Shown here: positions 10,948-24,017 of the stretch, piece by piece
Layout: each line of letters opens with the position of its first letter
Numbering within the stretch: the first letter of the stretch is position 1
Source: Galerina marginata
Taxonomy: Eukaryota; Basidiomycota; Agaricomycetes; Agaricales; Galerinaceae
Length of the DNA stretch: 64,000 bases
Assembly: GCA_023014335.1 (NCBI GenBank)
Contig: JAECYW010000021.1
Span: forward strand, 434,001 to 498,000
Direction: 5' to 3'
Made by a program: the position numbers and the translations under genes
The notes under the pieces: generated by a model
Databases searched by the model: none
Told to the model about the DNA's origin: nothing
What the model saw: only the letters and a program-made list of their open reading frames with translations

Positions 10948-10985
10948 CATCGACGATTCATCGTCCTCTTGTCTCTCAGCCATCC

Positions 10986-12681
10986 ATGATGGATGATGAT
11001 GTTATCGTGGTCGACGACTTTGAAAACGAGGCTGGTCCGTCAACAGCAGCTCGCAACGCTTCCGTTGAATCTCAATCTTTTTATGCCCGACCCAAGACTG
11101 TTGCCGAGCATAATATAGGCTCATCTCGTTTGCGAAGTGGTAGCAATGTATCAGCAGAAGGTACAGAACGGACCACGCGTTCTTCGTCGTTTAAATCGAA
11201 GCCGCAGCCTAAACTGAAGCTCAAGTTGAGCGATAAGGCAGCCTCTCAGGCTCCTGGGATGTCGTTTCTGGGAGCGTACGATAGGGAACTCGACTCAGAC
11301 GACGAAGATCTCGCGTTCGAAGAGCAATTTATATTGCGGATGCCCCCTGGGGAAGACTGTGACAAACTACGGAAGGCTATATCATCTCGCGAAGTTGGGA
11401 ATGATATATGGTTCAAGTTCAAAGGTATATATATGACTTGATGAATTCTTGCTTTTCTATTGCTAAACATCATCAAGACTCTCGTCGTGCTATCTTTCAC
11501 ATAGGAAATAACACTTATTCTGCGAAACTTGTCGACCTCCCGTGCGTTGTTGAATCTCAGAAGACGTTAGACGGGAAGCAAATGTTCAAGGTCGCAGATA
11601 TATGTCAGGTTGATCCATCATCTTCTTCAAACGTTGATATACTCAAACTTTGGCTCGGTAGATGCTTGTCGTGGACAAAAAAATTCCAAGTGAAGACCAG
11701 CTCATGAAGGACAAAAGTTTCAATATTGACGAGTTCATCTGGCCACACGGGCTCACACCTCCTTTGCATCATGTACGGAAACGACGGTTTCGAAAACGCG
11801 TCAACAGACGAGTATGTCGTAACCACACCCTTAGAATACTGTCTGATTGTTTTCCAGACGATAGAAAGTGTAGAACAAGAAGTTGAAAGACTGTTAGATG
11901 AAGACACTCTCGCGTCAGAGGTAAAATACGGTAATCAATCCCTTGAATTTTTGAAGAAACATTGTTTACCCCCAATTATTCCGACAGATGTCCTTGAAAA
12001 TGTGAATCCAGATCTTTCAGACTCAGAATTAATCGAGCAAGATATGCCTCTGGACGCGCCAACGCCTGCAATATCAGACCTTGGAGATGCTCAAACGCCT
12101 GGTGACCTCGGGGAAGGTGACGAAGATGAGGAAAGCGTGGAAAACGAAGGCGAAGAGGCTGATGGAGACATCGATGAAGAACTCGCAGCCGAATTGGATC
12201 TGGCACTGGAGAACGAGGACGATGAAGGCAATGGAGACGATGAAGATGAAGACGAGAGTGAGGAAGAAGAAAGCGAAGATGAAGATGACGAGGATACCCA
12301 GGCCCGGAAATTGCTGAGCGAAGAAATTAGGGACCTTGAGGCTGCAGTAGCGAAGAAGCGTCATGAAATTGCAAGCTCTGCTAACCCTCTTATCCGGGTA
12401 TGTCATGTCATGCCAAAAATATGGTTGTGTTGTTTCTGACGGTGAAATATCAGAAACGATTCGAGGATGCACTGAAGAAGCTTACTGCCGATCTCGAGAT
12501 GAAGACAGTCCAGCGTGATGAGTTGAAGGAACGACAGAGGCTAAAAAAAGAAGGCATCACAATGGATACAGTTGAGGATACCGATGCAGACATGATTGGC
12601 AATGGTGGTGAAGGAGGCGGTGGCGACGATGAAGGGGATTTATTCGGGGATGATTCAGAGATGGAGATGGATATTGGCTAG
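10986..12681 (+). CDS. TAF7: Transcription initiation factor TFIID subunit 7 (TAF7)
   Basis: TAF7 is a subunit of the general transcription factor TFIID and contacts TAF1 in the nucleus. The TAFII55 domain is clear: LAFEEQFILRMPPGEDCDKL, DSRRAIFHIGNNTYSAKLVD, LPCVVESQKTLDGKQMFKVA, then a basic stretch of the type PLHHVRKRRFRKRVNRR. A very acidic segment follows (about 12115-12300) and a C-terminal coiled coil QKRFEDALKKLTADLEMK. The start is ATG 10986 (MMDDDVIVVDDFEN). Introns near 11424, 11609, 11816 and 12398 are short and canonical. A possible further intron at about 11931-11989 could instead be read through. TAF7 converges with GAA1, whose stop lies 98 bp away. The N-terminus before the domain is Ser-rich and likely disordered. 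Confidence 0.93.
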
Positions 12682-12779
12682 TAAGCAGCTCAGCCTGCCA
12701 AGTTGAAATCCTGTAGATAGATGCTTTGTATCCTATCTTTAATACTGCAGAAGCCAATTGTGTTTTTCATTTGGAATCG

Positions 12780-15106
12780 TCATATAAGACAGGAAATACC
12801 AGCCTGTAGTACTAATGGCACATACACAATGCAAATAAATGGCGCAAACCATACTCTGAGAACCTCCCAATGCCATATAGCCTTCACCATCTCGTCTTGC
12901 GCGAAAATGAGCCATCCTAGGCCTAATATTGCGTATCCGGCATATTTTAACAGTCGCAAAGGAGTCGAAGAAGGGGACGAGGACGAAGAGACGACTAGAG
13001 GAATTCCAAGAAATATGGTCAAAGATGCGGCAAGGGAGAAATTAAGCACAGTGATTATAGATATGATAGTCGAAGCAAGGCAAAGATTGAGGGCTTTTAA
13101 GATCATCGATATGGGGGCCGTTTCCGTTTCCGTGGTCGATTGCATTCGTAGGGCAACAAGCGGAGTAAGACAGAACACAGCGAATAGAAGTGGGGAGAGG
13201 AACTTGACACAACAAAGTACATGAGTATTGGTCTCGCAGGAATCGGGATTCACGGCACCTTATAATTGTTCATAAACCACGAGCTCAATAGTATGTTAAA
13301 GAGCACGAGTCCTAGGAAATGGGTCGCTGCTATGACGCATAATACGCCGATTACTGGTCTTTGACGCCTTTGCCATTTGAGCACTTGTGCGGATGAGTTT
13401 CGATCCTTGATGTCCTCGACCTCCTGTAACCAGGCAGCGTCGACCCAGGTGCGCAATCCATGGAACATCAGGGCCACGCTGATAAGGATAGCACTTGGTA
13501 AGTAGAGTCCAATTTTCAGGAATCGTTGGGGCCCTGTAAGAAAATAGAAGAAGAAGGAAGCATGCAAACGTTCCAATAAATTATTCATGGACCGAAGTGT
13601 TGATTCCACAATTCTTACAAAACATTAGGGATATTATTTTCGGAGAGGCCGAAATTCCTCACCTTCCTATAGCATGAAACCCGTGCGGGCCTACAGCCGG
13701 AACGGCGAACAAAGTAATGGCATCTATCCTGAACCTGGTATGGGCACAATAAATAACCATAATGTAAAAGCAATATTTCTGCTTACTGATGGAAAAGCCC
13801 GTGGACACCACTTCCGCGGCCATTGGCCTGGTATCCTACATGTCGAACGACGTTTCGCGCCTGATATAAGTACGACTTAACATCGGGAATGTTATATAGC
13901 GTTCGCGGCATCCATGAGGGCGCGATGTTTATTGAAGGTTCTTCTCTTGGATCTAGATGGTCATACAAAACCACAGGAATGCCAGCACGGGAAATCCGGT
14001 CGACCGTGTTGATAAGGTCTTGGTTTGGCAGGCGTCCATTGAGGCCCTCTAAATAATAATTACGTTAAAAGGCATTTTGGTTCATGTTAAGGGGACTGAC
14101 CAAAGAATATACCCAGGTGGGAAAACGAGTGTCCAGGATAATCAATGTTCAGGGCGGTCCATATTACACCAGAGGTCAACTTGAGAGTCTCTGCCGTTAG
14201 TCCTGCGGAGAAGTCAGCAGTTATCCTTCTGTAATGATGGCAACCCTACCTGGCTGGGAAGAACCATGATATGCACCAAGCCAAGCCTGCATGCCATCAA
14301 GATATCCATCGCTTACAATTAGAACGATGTCTTTACCCCAATATGAGTAACCTTGAAACATCACATCAGGATGAGAAAGATGTTAAATACGGGAAAGGGA
14401 CCACCGACGTTTTAAAAAATTTGCCAGTGCCAACACAGTGGATACGCCACGTAAATTTAGAGTACCATCTCCTTCACCCGTCCTGCTCAGCCAGGAGGCA
14501 CTAATGACCATGGTTTCTGTCCCAGAGTGCCGTGGAGAAGAGATAATAGCATAGGAATTCGTTCCGTTTAGGTTCTGGAGAAATTTAAACAAAGAAAGTG
14601 CGATGCGGGAGAAGGTGCGTACCGATGTACTGGTAGAGAAGGAATAGCTTTGAGTCGACGCCGATATTCCAAGTTTGCCGAATTCTTCACTCAACCAGTG
14701 CGCTCGCCTAGAGGCACATCTCTCAGCTTCAATCAAACTTCAAAAAGGTCTAGAGTTCTCACTGCTCACTCGTGTAGTTCGCATCGCGTACTTGTTCGAG
14801 TTGCGCCAAGTATAAGTCTGCGACATGTACATCTCCCCAGTTCCACTCCGTATTAACCTGAAAGTCGGAACGTCATCGAAGAGAAATTTAAGGGGTGTTG
14901 CGAATCATACCTGACCTGGTTGTAGGGCATTTTCGTCAACGTATGTACCCCTGCCCAAGTGTGAAGAAGGTAGCATGACCATCCATGTGTATCCCACAAG
15001 GAATAATGCGATTCTGTTCGAGGGAGTGAGAAGCTATTAGTTCTTGAAAGAATGGAACTTACTTGATAAACTTCAGCCGGCTGGTTATCAAGTTTACTAA
15101 CCTCAT
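12780..15106 (-). CDS. GAA1: GPI transamidase component GAA1
   Basis: GAA1 is a membrane subunit of the ER complex that attaches GPI anchors to proteins. The first exon MRLVNLITSRLKFIK begins at 15106. It is followed by the N-terminal membrane segment LFLVGYTWMVMLPSSHLGRG and VNTEWNWGDVHVADLYLAQL. The lumenal domain then appears as ERCASRRAHWLSEEFGKLG, GTNSYAIISSPRHSGTETMV and a later segment VKSYLYQARNVVRHVGYQA with HGLFHQYRIDAITLF. The C-terminal half is a series of hydrophobic helices (for example KIGLYLPSAILISVALMFHG) with the stop at 12780. Length and domain order fit fungal GAA1. It is divergent with the USP48-like gene (311 bp) and convergent with TAF7. One intron (near 13258) has a weak GTGCCG donor. 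Confidence 0.93.
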
Positions 15107-15417
15107 CCTCTTTCGTATGCGTTTTTCGTGGATGTTTCCTGAGGACCTAACCATTTGTTTGAGCTTTAGCAGAAATTGTTTCCATCGCGGTAACAATCCA
15201 CTTGGCGCATCCATTTACGTGAAGTTCGAGTTGAATACTAGCGTTATTCCGTCGCGCTAAGACAGCTGGATATTAGATGTAAACAGACTTTGCAAGATTG
15301 CACAATCGTGGTGGTAAGGGAGAAAGGTGGCACGCGAATTTGTCACGATGACCTAAGTCAGGAACAGCAGTCGCGCTCTTCTTTGCCACTTCGCCTTCTT
15401 GTTTCATACCTTCGTCC
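15107..15417. promoter_or_regulatory. Shared upstream region of GAA1 and the USP48-like gene
   Basis: These 311 bp separate two divergent start codons. No distinct motif was recognised. A bidirectional promoter is inferred from position. Confidence 0.4.
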
Positions 15418-18400
15418 ATGCCTGATTTTATGCCGCCCAAACGCAAAAGAAATACATCTGTACCACCGAAAGGCCTTGCACCCGGTGAAAAATTGAAGCG
15501 TAATGCCTTACCAGGGTGTCGTTCTTCCACTCCTTGGGGTTGGGTTGGTTCTGAGGTCACCGACGTTGGACAAATAACCCTAGAACACCGATTGGCGGCG
15601 TGTAATCTTTCTCCGAGGAACGAAAACGCGTTTTGCTTGAACAAATATTCCCGATCTGAGCTGCAAGACACCCCAAAGTCTACACCAAAACCTCCGCCAC
15701 CACATTCAAGTGCTAATGGAGAACTTGAGGACGACATTATAGTTATATCCGACGACGAGGAGGAACCCACATGCTCTAAAAAGGGCTGCAGGTCGAATCC
15801 AAATTGTCTAAACTATGTCGGACAGGACATTTGGGAAGCCGAAGGTACCTTGGAAGATATTGCCTGCATTCCTCATCCGCTGAGAAATATTCAGATGGCA
15901 CAGAAGAAATTCTTAGAAAATACGCGAAACTAGGAACGGATCCCTCTCAGGACTCTCGCGAAGCAGACCTACCCGTGGGTTTGAAGGTGTGTTTATATTT
16001 CCACCTGGTCGAGGTAACTAATGAATTTCGTACACCAGAATCTTGGTGCGACATGTTACGCAAACGCCTCACTTCAAGTAACTCCTTAACTCTTGATGAT
16101 GTAGTGGGTTTTCTGACAATTCCATCCAGGTGTGGTACCGGGACCTGGCATTTCGTTCTGGTGTGTTTAGTTGTGAACCCCCCGAAGGCACGTCGGAGGA
16201 AAAATACAAGGTGGGATACATAAATGTTGTGATCTACGGGAAACATAACTATTTTTTCAAGGATTCGCCAATATTTCAGTTGCAAGTTACATTTGCGGCT
16301 CTGCAAGAGGGAAATAAAACAACTTTTAACCCAATCCGACTCGTGGAGAGCCTTCAGCTCCGGACATCAGAACAACAGGATGCTCAGGAGTAAGACCTCA
16401 AGTTTGACGTCTGTTGGTCATTTTCTGACTTTCTTTGCAAGATTCTCCAAACTTTTTATGTCTCATCTCGATGCTGAATTCAAGAAACAGTCATCACCCG
16501 CTGTGAAGTCACTTATCACGGATCAGGTAAGTCTTGTACAGTGGTCGCTAAATCATTTATCCTAATGTCTCAAAGTTTCAAGGTAGTCAAGTATACGGTA
16601 CAATTTGCCATGCCTGCAAGAGCCGGTCTGAAAGGGCATCTGACTTCCTTGAAATCGAAATCAGTTTTGAAGTACACACTAAACCGTTCCATGACCGTAG
16701 CGTTACCTGACTGTCGACCATTTCATTTAGAATAACTCGAGGCTCGAAGAACGTCTCGCCGCGTCGTTGCTGCCAGAAACACTCTGCGGAGATAACCAGT
16801 ATGTATGTCAAATGGCTGCCTCTATTAATCTTACTGTCTATGTTTCAGATATTTCTGCTCCCGCTGCGAGGCATTGCGCGATGCTACTCGTTATACTGAA
16901 TTACGACAGCTTCCGCCCGTGCTTCATTTTTCATTACTTCGATTCGTGTATGATATCTCCACCATGGAACGCAAGAAATCCAAGCATTCGATCTCATTTC
17001 CCCTGACGCTTGACATGCACAAATTTTTGGGCACAAAAAATGTCCGTGAACAGGCAATGACTGTAGACAATGAGGAGGACCTGTACGAACTACGAGGAAT
17101 CCTTCTGCACAAGGGAACTAGCGCATATCACGGGCACTACGAAGCTCAGGTAAATGATGTCGAGTAAGGTCTTCCTTCAAATTTCTTGCAACTTTACTGA
17201 CTCATCCTGAAGACATGGGTCTTGGTTTCAGTTCAACGATGAAACCGTGACGCGAATAAAGTCTTTAGGCGATAAAGTCCCTCTTAAAAGGTCGACCGAA
17301 AAGTCGGACAATGATGAAAAGTAACGCCATTCCTTTTCATTTACGAACAAACTAATTTGAGTAGTCCAGACCATTCACAAGTTCGTAAGAACCGAATGAA
17401 TGCGAGAAAACGAAGAAGAATTAATGACAGCGATGACGAGGTTACCGAGCAAGCCTTTTATTTTATTTACATGAATATGGTTTTCCTGATTTCTATCTTC
17501 AGAGTGAAGGCCAAGTCAGCAGCAACAGTATCGACGACGCCGAGGGATACAACTCGGTACCTTTTTTGGACTAAATACCACCAATTCTAACTCATTTTGT
17601 AAACAGTCTAATCACGTCCAAAGACGCATATATGTTGATATATGCAAGAAAAGCTAAAAGCGAGATGATACCAAGTCCACAAGTCGTTGAAGGGCTTGAT
17701 AATGTTTCACAGATGTCCACGAAGCCTCCGATTCGGGCAATGAAAATTGTACGGGAGTTAAATACTGCGCATGACAAAGCCAGTAAAGATTTTAGAGAAA
17801 AGTAAGTTTGGTCAAGATTTCGCGTCAGCATCTCAATGACGGTGGACAGGGAAACCCATATCAGGACCCAATTTCATGATCTACGACGCAAAGTGCGGGA
17901 GGTCTATATGAACTGGGCTGTAAATAACGCCGATGTGTGATGAATCCCACACTCAGTCATATTCTTACTTATGAGTAATCTAGGAGGAGTATTTTGTCGT
18001 TAGCCGACAGGCATTGGATGCATGGCTTTCCGAGCATTGTATTCAGGCTGTCCTTCCGCCCAACGACAAGGAACCTTCCGAATGGGATTCTTCGTCTCAT
18101 CCTATTTCCATCCCATTATCTGATATCGTTTGTGAGCATGGCTCCCTCGATCCTCTGAAATCTCGAGAAACGAAACGATTGAGTTCGGTTCGTTTTTAGC
18201 GTTATTGAGACACCGATTTTGTTAATTGTCAACGATTTTTAGCAAACATTCAATCGCATCATGAAGACAACGAATTGTACATTCGATCCTATGCTTAAAC
18301 CCTCCGATGCGTGCAGCATTTGCGTATCGAACATCTTCAAAGGTACTTCTAGTTGTCGATATATGATACCAGGAACTCAATGCCATGACGAGCAGAGAAA

Positions 18401-20083
18401 TTATATGAAATCGAGCATCCGAGATATGCCAAACGTTTTGAAAAGTCGGCTATTGTGCTTGACGATGATGAAATGGGCTACTGGATATCGAAGAAATGGT
18501 GCAAAGGTAGCTTCGTTATTTTATATTTTATCACGTCCTGACCCTCTCAATAACAAAGACTGGAAATTGATCAAACCTCGAATGCACGTGGACACTCAAG
18601 TCGATCCAGCTCCAGATTCCTCGGAATTTTACAACCATGTGTATTGCGAGCATGGAGGGCTGTCTCTAAATACCACAAATCGTCGAAAGATACCCTTGGA
18701 GGTTTTCTGCCTTTACTTGTCTGTGTACTTTGACCGCTAATTGACAATTAGGCAGTAGAACTCTTACAGGAACTATATCCATCCTGGCAGCCTCCCTCCA
18801 CCGACACAGAAACCTGTGCAGTTTGCGATGCCGAGGTTCACATTTCCAAAGAAGATAAGAAAGAATTCCGTAGGCAAGCAGAAGAAGAAAAGGTCGTTGT
18901 CCCTCGCACTTGGTCGAAATCAAATATCTTGCTTACAACTACATCTGGACAGGCCCGATTGAAGTTTATTTATCAATCTTTTCTGGATGCCTGGGCAGAT
19001 GGCTCGGAGAGGGCGGCCTGTGCTGTCGTTCCCTCCCAGTTCATCAGAAATTGGAGGCGATGGGTGAACAATCCGTCCGATCATCCCAGACCTACGGCGG
19101 TCGACAATAAACCTTTCATTTGCGAGCATGATCTTCTAATATTCGACCCTAATTGCTTCAATGATCTGGATTCAAGCATCACAATAATCGAACGAGATAA
19201 CTGGGATATATTGCAATCGATGTGAGTCAATATAATGAAGGTTTAGTCAAACCCATTCATTAACCTTTTTGCAAGGTATAATTGTGGGCCTCTGATTGCC
19301 CTTACCAGAGAGTCCGATCAAGGTGGTGTCAAATATGGCCATAATATTTCGGTTTGTGAAGGATGTCGTATGAAAAGGTCCGATCAGTTCACGCTACACA
19401 AACGTCTAGCGTCTTTCTTCCAAATTGATCTCAGTAACACAGGAAAACCGAATGGGAGACCGCCGATATCATCATTCACCTGTGTGGTCCTGAAGGGTCT
19501 CATTCTTCAAGACTTGATTCACGGCAAAAACCAATTGTAACCTATGGCCGAGGTAATGGAGCACGACAATCCAAACGCTTACGTCAAATTAAAGAACACG
19601 GGGAAAGAAGAAAAGTGTCTGTGTCAAAGACCACCACGGTGAAAGACATCAAAATTTTGGTATGTGTCTACAGTTAGACATATTTCCTCAAATACCAATG
19701 TAACCCCGCAGGTGACTGAGGAATTCAGCATTCCGACAATATGCCAACGGCTTTTCCACCAAGGGCGAGAACTCGAAGATAATACAGCAACGGTGGCCAC
19801 CCTCCAGCTCCTGGTCAATGATGTTCTTGATCTGCGGGAAGTGAACGAGATTCTTGAGATTGATTCTGATTCTGATGAACGTCCACCATCGAAACGGCGG
19901 CGAGAGGGACCTGCATTTGGAGGAACATTATTGGGCGCTACGGATTCACCGTGGTCAAGTTCACCTGAACGAACACCAGCACCAATGCATACCAATGCAG
20001 AGGAGAAGCCTTGTGTTGTTTGCACCTATTCAAATAGGTTCGACGCCATTTGTTGCGAAATGTGTGATGCAGTTTTCGTATGA
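15418..20083 (+). CDS. USP48-like ubiquitin carboxyl-terminal hydrolase
   Basis: This is a C19 cysteine protease that removes ubiquitin. An N-terminal segment with CLNYVGQDIWEAEG leads into the Cys box NLGATCYANASLQVWYRD (catalytic Cys in GATC). Then come QQDAQEFSKLF, a zinc-binding CHACKSRSERASDFLEIE region, LPPVLHFSLLRFVYDISTME, and the His box ILLHKGTSAYHGHYEAQV with FQFNDETV carrying the third catalytic residue. DUSP-type repeats follow, recognisable as IVCEHGSLDPLKSRETKRL, VYCEHGGLSLNTTNRRKIP and FICEHDLLIFDP. Near the end is a ubiquitin-like segment FSIPTICQRLFHQGRELEDN, and the last residues form a C-x2-C-x10-C-x2-C RanBP2/NZF-type finger. The order matches USP48, except that I do not recall the finger in animal USP48. 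The start could also be ATG 15430. It has many short introns and is convergent with the Ig-like gene. Confidence 0.9.
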
Positions 20084-20301
20084 ACCAATGATATTACAAA
20101 AGAACCGTACTGCCCCTTGCGAGACCTATAATCATACCCCAAAACTGATGAAGCAAAGATATCAACACATTGTAATCCCACCTTGTCTATTGAAAACAAC
20201 CAAAAAAGAAAGAAAGAAAAAAAAGACCAGACTTCTCCCTTTATGTAAGAAAGCAATGTCCCGTTTTAACCCAATAACAAGAAGCAGAACTTAGCATAGA
20301 C

Positions 20302-23300
20302 TTAGGTGTACTCGGGCAAAGGCGCAAGATTAGATGGAGGAAATGCCGACGCGATTCTAGATGGGGGAGCACCTGGTGGTGGGACGCGTGCCGGAGGCGG
20401 AACAGTACCGGTCGGGGAATCCATAACAGGAGTTTGGGATTTGAGAATCGATGTCGCAGTAACAATGATATCGACTTCATTGGATGCCGTGCCATTCATC
20501 TTTACGGCCATAGCGATGGCATCCTGGGTTTTGTTCGTCAATTCGTTCACGGACACACTCTGTATGGCAACTGTTTCCGCCTGAGGGGTTGGGACACCTC
20601 CGCTGGCCACAGTACGATCTGCAATTACTGTCTGTGCAGCCTGCAGTACTACGTGCTGAGCCGCGACGGCCAGACGGCGGGAATCCATATGACCCTGACC
20701 AGAGATAGCCTTATCGTAGGCATGCACCGTTTGTTCAAGGACATGTTTTTGTTTGACGAGATCTTGAAGCTCGCCTTCCTTCGGGGGGGAAGCGGAGACG
20801 AATTGCGATTCTGCCTTATCCGTAACGCGTTGTGCAACATTTTGCAAAACTCGGATCACACGAGTGTCATCCACACGAGTTACTCGTGCATCCATCCTAG
20901 ATGCTGTATATGTTAGCATATGCCAAAATGAGTTAATCACGAGATCACGTGCCTCTGCGGGATTTGGAAGAGGGCCGAATCGCTGGTGCTCCGTTTTGGG
21001 GGTTCGCCTACCAAAGATGGGCGACGAGAACGTGAATATGAAGCTGTATCCAGCGCAGAGACCGGCGCAATCGATATAGTAAAGGTATGGTTGATCTGGT
21101 CATCCTTATTATCAAACGGAAACTAAGAAAGGGAATGTTATTGAATTAGTTGGCAAGGTCTTCAGAGTGAAATGAGGCTGACCTTGGCGATGGCAATGAC
21201 CTGACAGCTTTCTGCATCAGGAGGAGGTATGCCGGATAATTCCCCGTTCTTCCAGGAGAGCCAGGGAGGTAAGCTCGGCGAACTGAGCGTGACGGGAATC
21301 TTCTTGAAAGAGCATTGAGGGTGCCAGATGTGAGGTTTCCAGGCCCAGCGCAGTCCACAATATGCCACACTCGGAGGCGTGCCCGCTAATCGACGCTGGA
21401 AAGGTCGAAATTCCCATTGACCTTCCCCAGCTTTCCTGGCCTCAACATTCCAAATGTGATTGCCTTTTGATTTAGCCTTCTTGCCGTCCTCGTTGAAGCG
21501 AAGTATATATTGTTGACGCCAAAGGTAGTTCCGGGCCTAGGATCAAATCGTGTTAGGGGGGCAGATCAAACCCAAAAAAATTAACGACACTCACCTTTTT
21601 CATCGGTATTTTTTCTTCGGGGTATCCTTGCTTGGCGAGCTGTGAACAATTAAATCTATTGAGAATCTGATCAAGTAATAAAATTATAACTCACTTCATC
21701 CATAAATGCATTTGTAAAAGCCTGGATGCGAAACTTGAAGGGGCGAAAATCTGGGGATTCATCCAGGCGCTGCATCTTCTTGGCCATGAGAGTCTGATGG
21801 ATTTGTTCGCCTTTCGCGTCAGTCGCCTCCACTGAGTGATATGGACCATGAGTGTGCTCCTCTAGGCTGAGGCTGAAGAAAGAGGCTCACAGTTAGAGCA
21901 TAATTTGTTCAAAAATTCAAAAAATATCCTGTCAACATCAAATAGGTATTCCGCGGGCAAGTCCGATGCCGTTGACGTAGAATGTCGATCCCCTGAGGTC
22001 TAAAACATTGACATCAATACTGAGACCACTCGGAAATTCGGAGAGATATTCACATGATGCGTTGCTGTTTTTCCAGAAGTGCTCTCATCAGAATCGGAAT
22101 CCTCGTCCTCGTCCTCTCCATCGCTGGGAGAATTATGGGTGGTGTGAGGGGCGGAGTTTGTCGAGAAGGAGAATGATTTCCTCGAAGGCTCAGACCCCAT
22201 GTACCAGTTTGACTGGCCAGACCGTGAAGACGAACCCGAGTTTTTTGTCGTATGCCACACCGCCATGGCAGGATCAGAATATGGTTCGTTGTATGGGTAT
22301 GAGCTATAAGAATTCCTAAAATTTGTGCCACTTATCGAACCCGACCGTGACATTCTTCCGAGGGGTTGACTGGTCGTCGAAGCCGCGCCATTAGAAGGGA
22401 CCGTGGGAGGCTGGGCCAAGGCAGGTGGAAGAGCAGAGGGAGGAAATACGCTGTTAGAATGTGTGCTCGGCGAAGACGCAGTAAGAACTGGGAGAGGACC
22501 AGAAATTGATCCTGCTGAAAGAGAGTGGTGATGTCGTGTAGGAACGACTGGGTCTGACCAGGGGGAATGGGGTAAAGGAGGGAAAGAAAGCGATGCAGCC
22601 GTTCCAGACATAGGCAACGATAAGGAAGAATGGACACTAGAAGACGAAGTTGCAGGCAAAAAAGCAGTAAAAGCAGCCGGATTTTGCTGCTTAATGGTGC
22701 CGAAAGAATTATTCGCCGCAAATGCGGACGGCGGTGGCGTTGGTGGTCGAGAAGGAGGCTGGGGTGTAGGAGCAACTGATAAAGGGGTCTGAACAACTGG
22801 ATAGGTCACAGGTGGAAGTTGAGGTGGGGCGAAAGTTACTCCTGTTGCAGGAATAATAGGAACTTCTGTTATGTTCAATGTTAAAGGCGCGTCATCTTGA
22901 GGCTCTCTTTTAAGGGCTTTGACGGTCCGATGTTCCTCCAGTTCGGATGCACATCGCTTGCGCGATTGGTCAGACACCGTGAGATGAGTGGATCCAGCCA
23001 CCAAAGGCTCCATAGGAGGTGCAACTATAGGCAAGGTTGGAATTGGAGGCTCAGGGAGGAGAGTCGGGATTGTCGGAGCGAGCGGAGGAAGGGGGGGAGC
23101 ATCCTTGTCAGTAAAAGCCATGACCTCGAGCATATCAAGGACCTGCGCGATGCGGTCTCTGAGTTCACCGACTTTCGTTGTTTGATCAGCACCATGACAA
23201 TTTTCAAAGGCATCGCCAGCGTCAATTGCGGTAATTGCGATGCTATATTACATTGTTTTTATAAATTAATGTAGGATAGTGAACAGGACGCAACTTACTC

Positions 23301-24017
23301 TTTGAGCATCTTTCCAATTATTGTCTGGGGTTGTTGGTGAGAAACGGACTCTTCCAAATTGTCGGTGCTGCTCGCGGCGATAGGCGTCGAATATTCCGGA
23401 TTCTGAAGGTTTGGAGATAAAGACGGGAAGGGTGAAGGATGGGACGGGGGGGAGAGCGATGTATTTGCGCGACTACGTCCCCCTGAGGCTGTAACTGGGT
23501 CAAGAGCAGATTCAAGAGAGGAAGTTACACCGGTACCATAAGACGAAGAGGTCCCATGAATTGACGGAGAGGGAACTTGGGATTGAGGAGGAGAAACGGA
23601 TAGTGTCCGCGCATCTGGGGAGAGGTCAAGTTTCTCGGTCGGCGAGGCCATTGCATAAGGGTCCGCTACTGTTCTTATGTCAGACATAAAATCAGGGGCT
23701 GCATGTAATTGTGGGGGATCCATGGCCTCCATGGGCGCATTGATAAACGCAGAAATGGGAATATCAGACATGGACAAATGCATTGGTGTAGCAAACCCGT
23801 TTACAGGAAGCTCGGATGGCGACACTGGGAGGTAAACGAGACCGGATTCTTGCGCGAGCAGGGAATTTGAGTGCGCGAGATCGGGCAGGGATGGGGAGAG
23901 AGCGGGCATGAAAGAGGGATCCATCTCAACCGGGAGGGGAGTGGTGTCCATTTCTCCAAGAGCTGGTGGCGGTGTATCCAGCTCGTACTGGACCATCATA
24001 TCCATCCCCAGCCGCAC
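20302..24017 (-). CDS. Large disordered protein with an Ig-like (putative-Ig/He_PIG type) module
   Basis: Function is unknown. The N-terminal half (24017 to about 22000) is Pro/Ser-rich and includes an acidic run (DGEDEDEDSDSDE). It contains a helical piece KVGELRDRIAQVLDMLEVMA near 23130. The middle is conserved-looking: DLRGSTFYVNGIGLARGIP, DFRPFKFRIQAFTNAFMDEL, a basic segment KKARNYLWRQQYILRFNEDG, then LAGTPPSVAYCGLRWAWKP. Next is an Ig-like stretch PSLPPWLSWKNGELSGIPPP, which fits the putative Ig family signature (short proline turn, GxPxxD). The C-terminal exon (20302-20940) is Ala/Val-rich and helical and ends in a Pro-rich tail. The basic pieces suggest nuclear DNA or protein binding, but that is inference. 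The start may be 24017 or the next Met codons. I read it as one gene because introns near 23133-23290 and 21070-22010 keep phase. Confidence 0.75.

Larger units (their letters stand above)
10626..10985 (+). promoter_or_regulatory. Upstream region of TAF7
   Basis: The 360 bp before the TAF7 start holds an AT-rich tract, a T-run at about 10846-10860 of the kind common in fungal promoters, a symmetric GTCACATGAC site at 10868-10877, and a tandem hairpin repeat at 10890-10947. These are sequence observations. Promoter function is inferred from position only. Confidence 0.4.
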
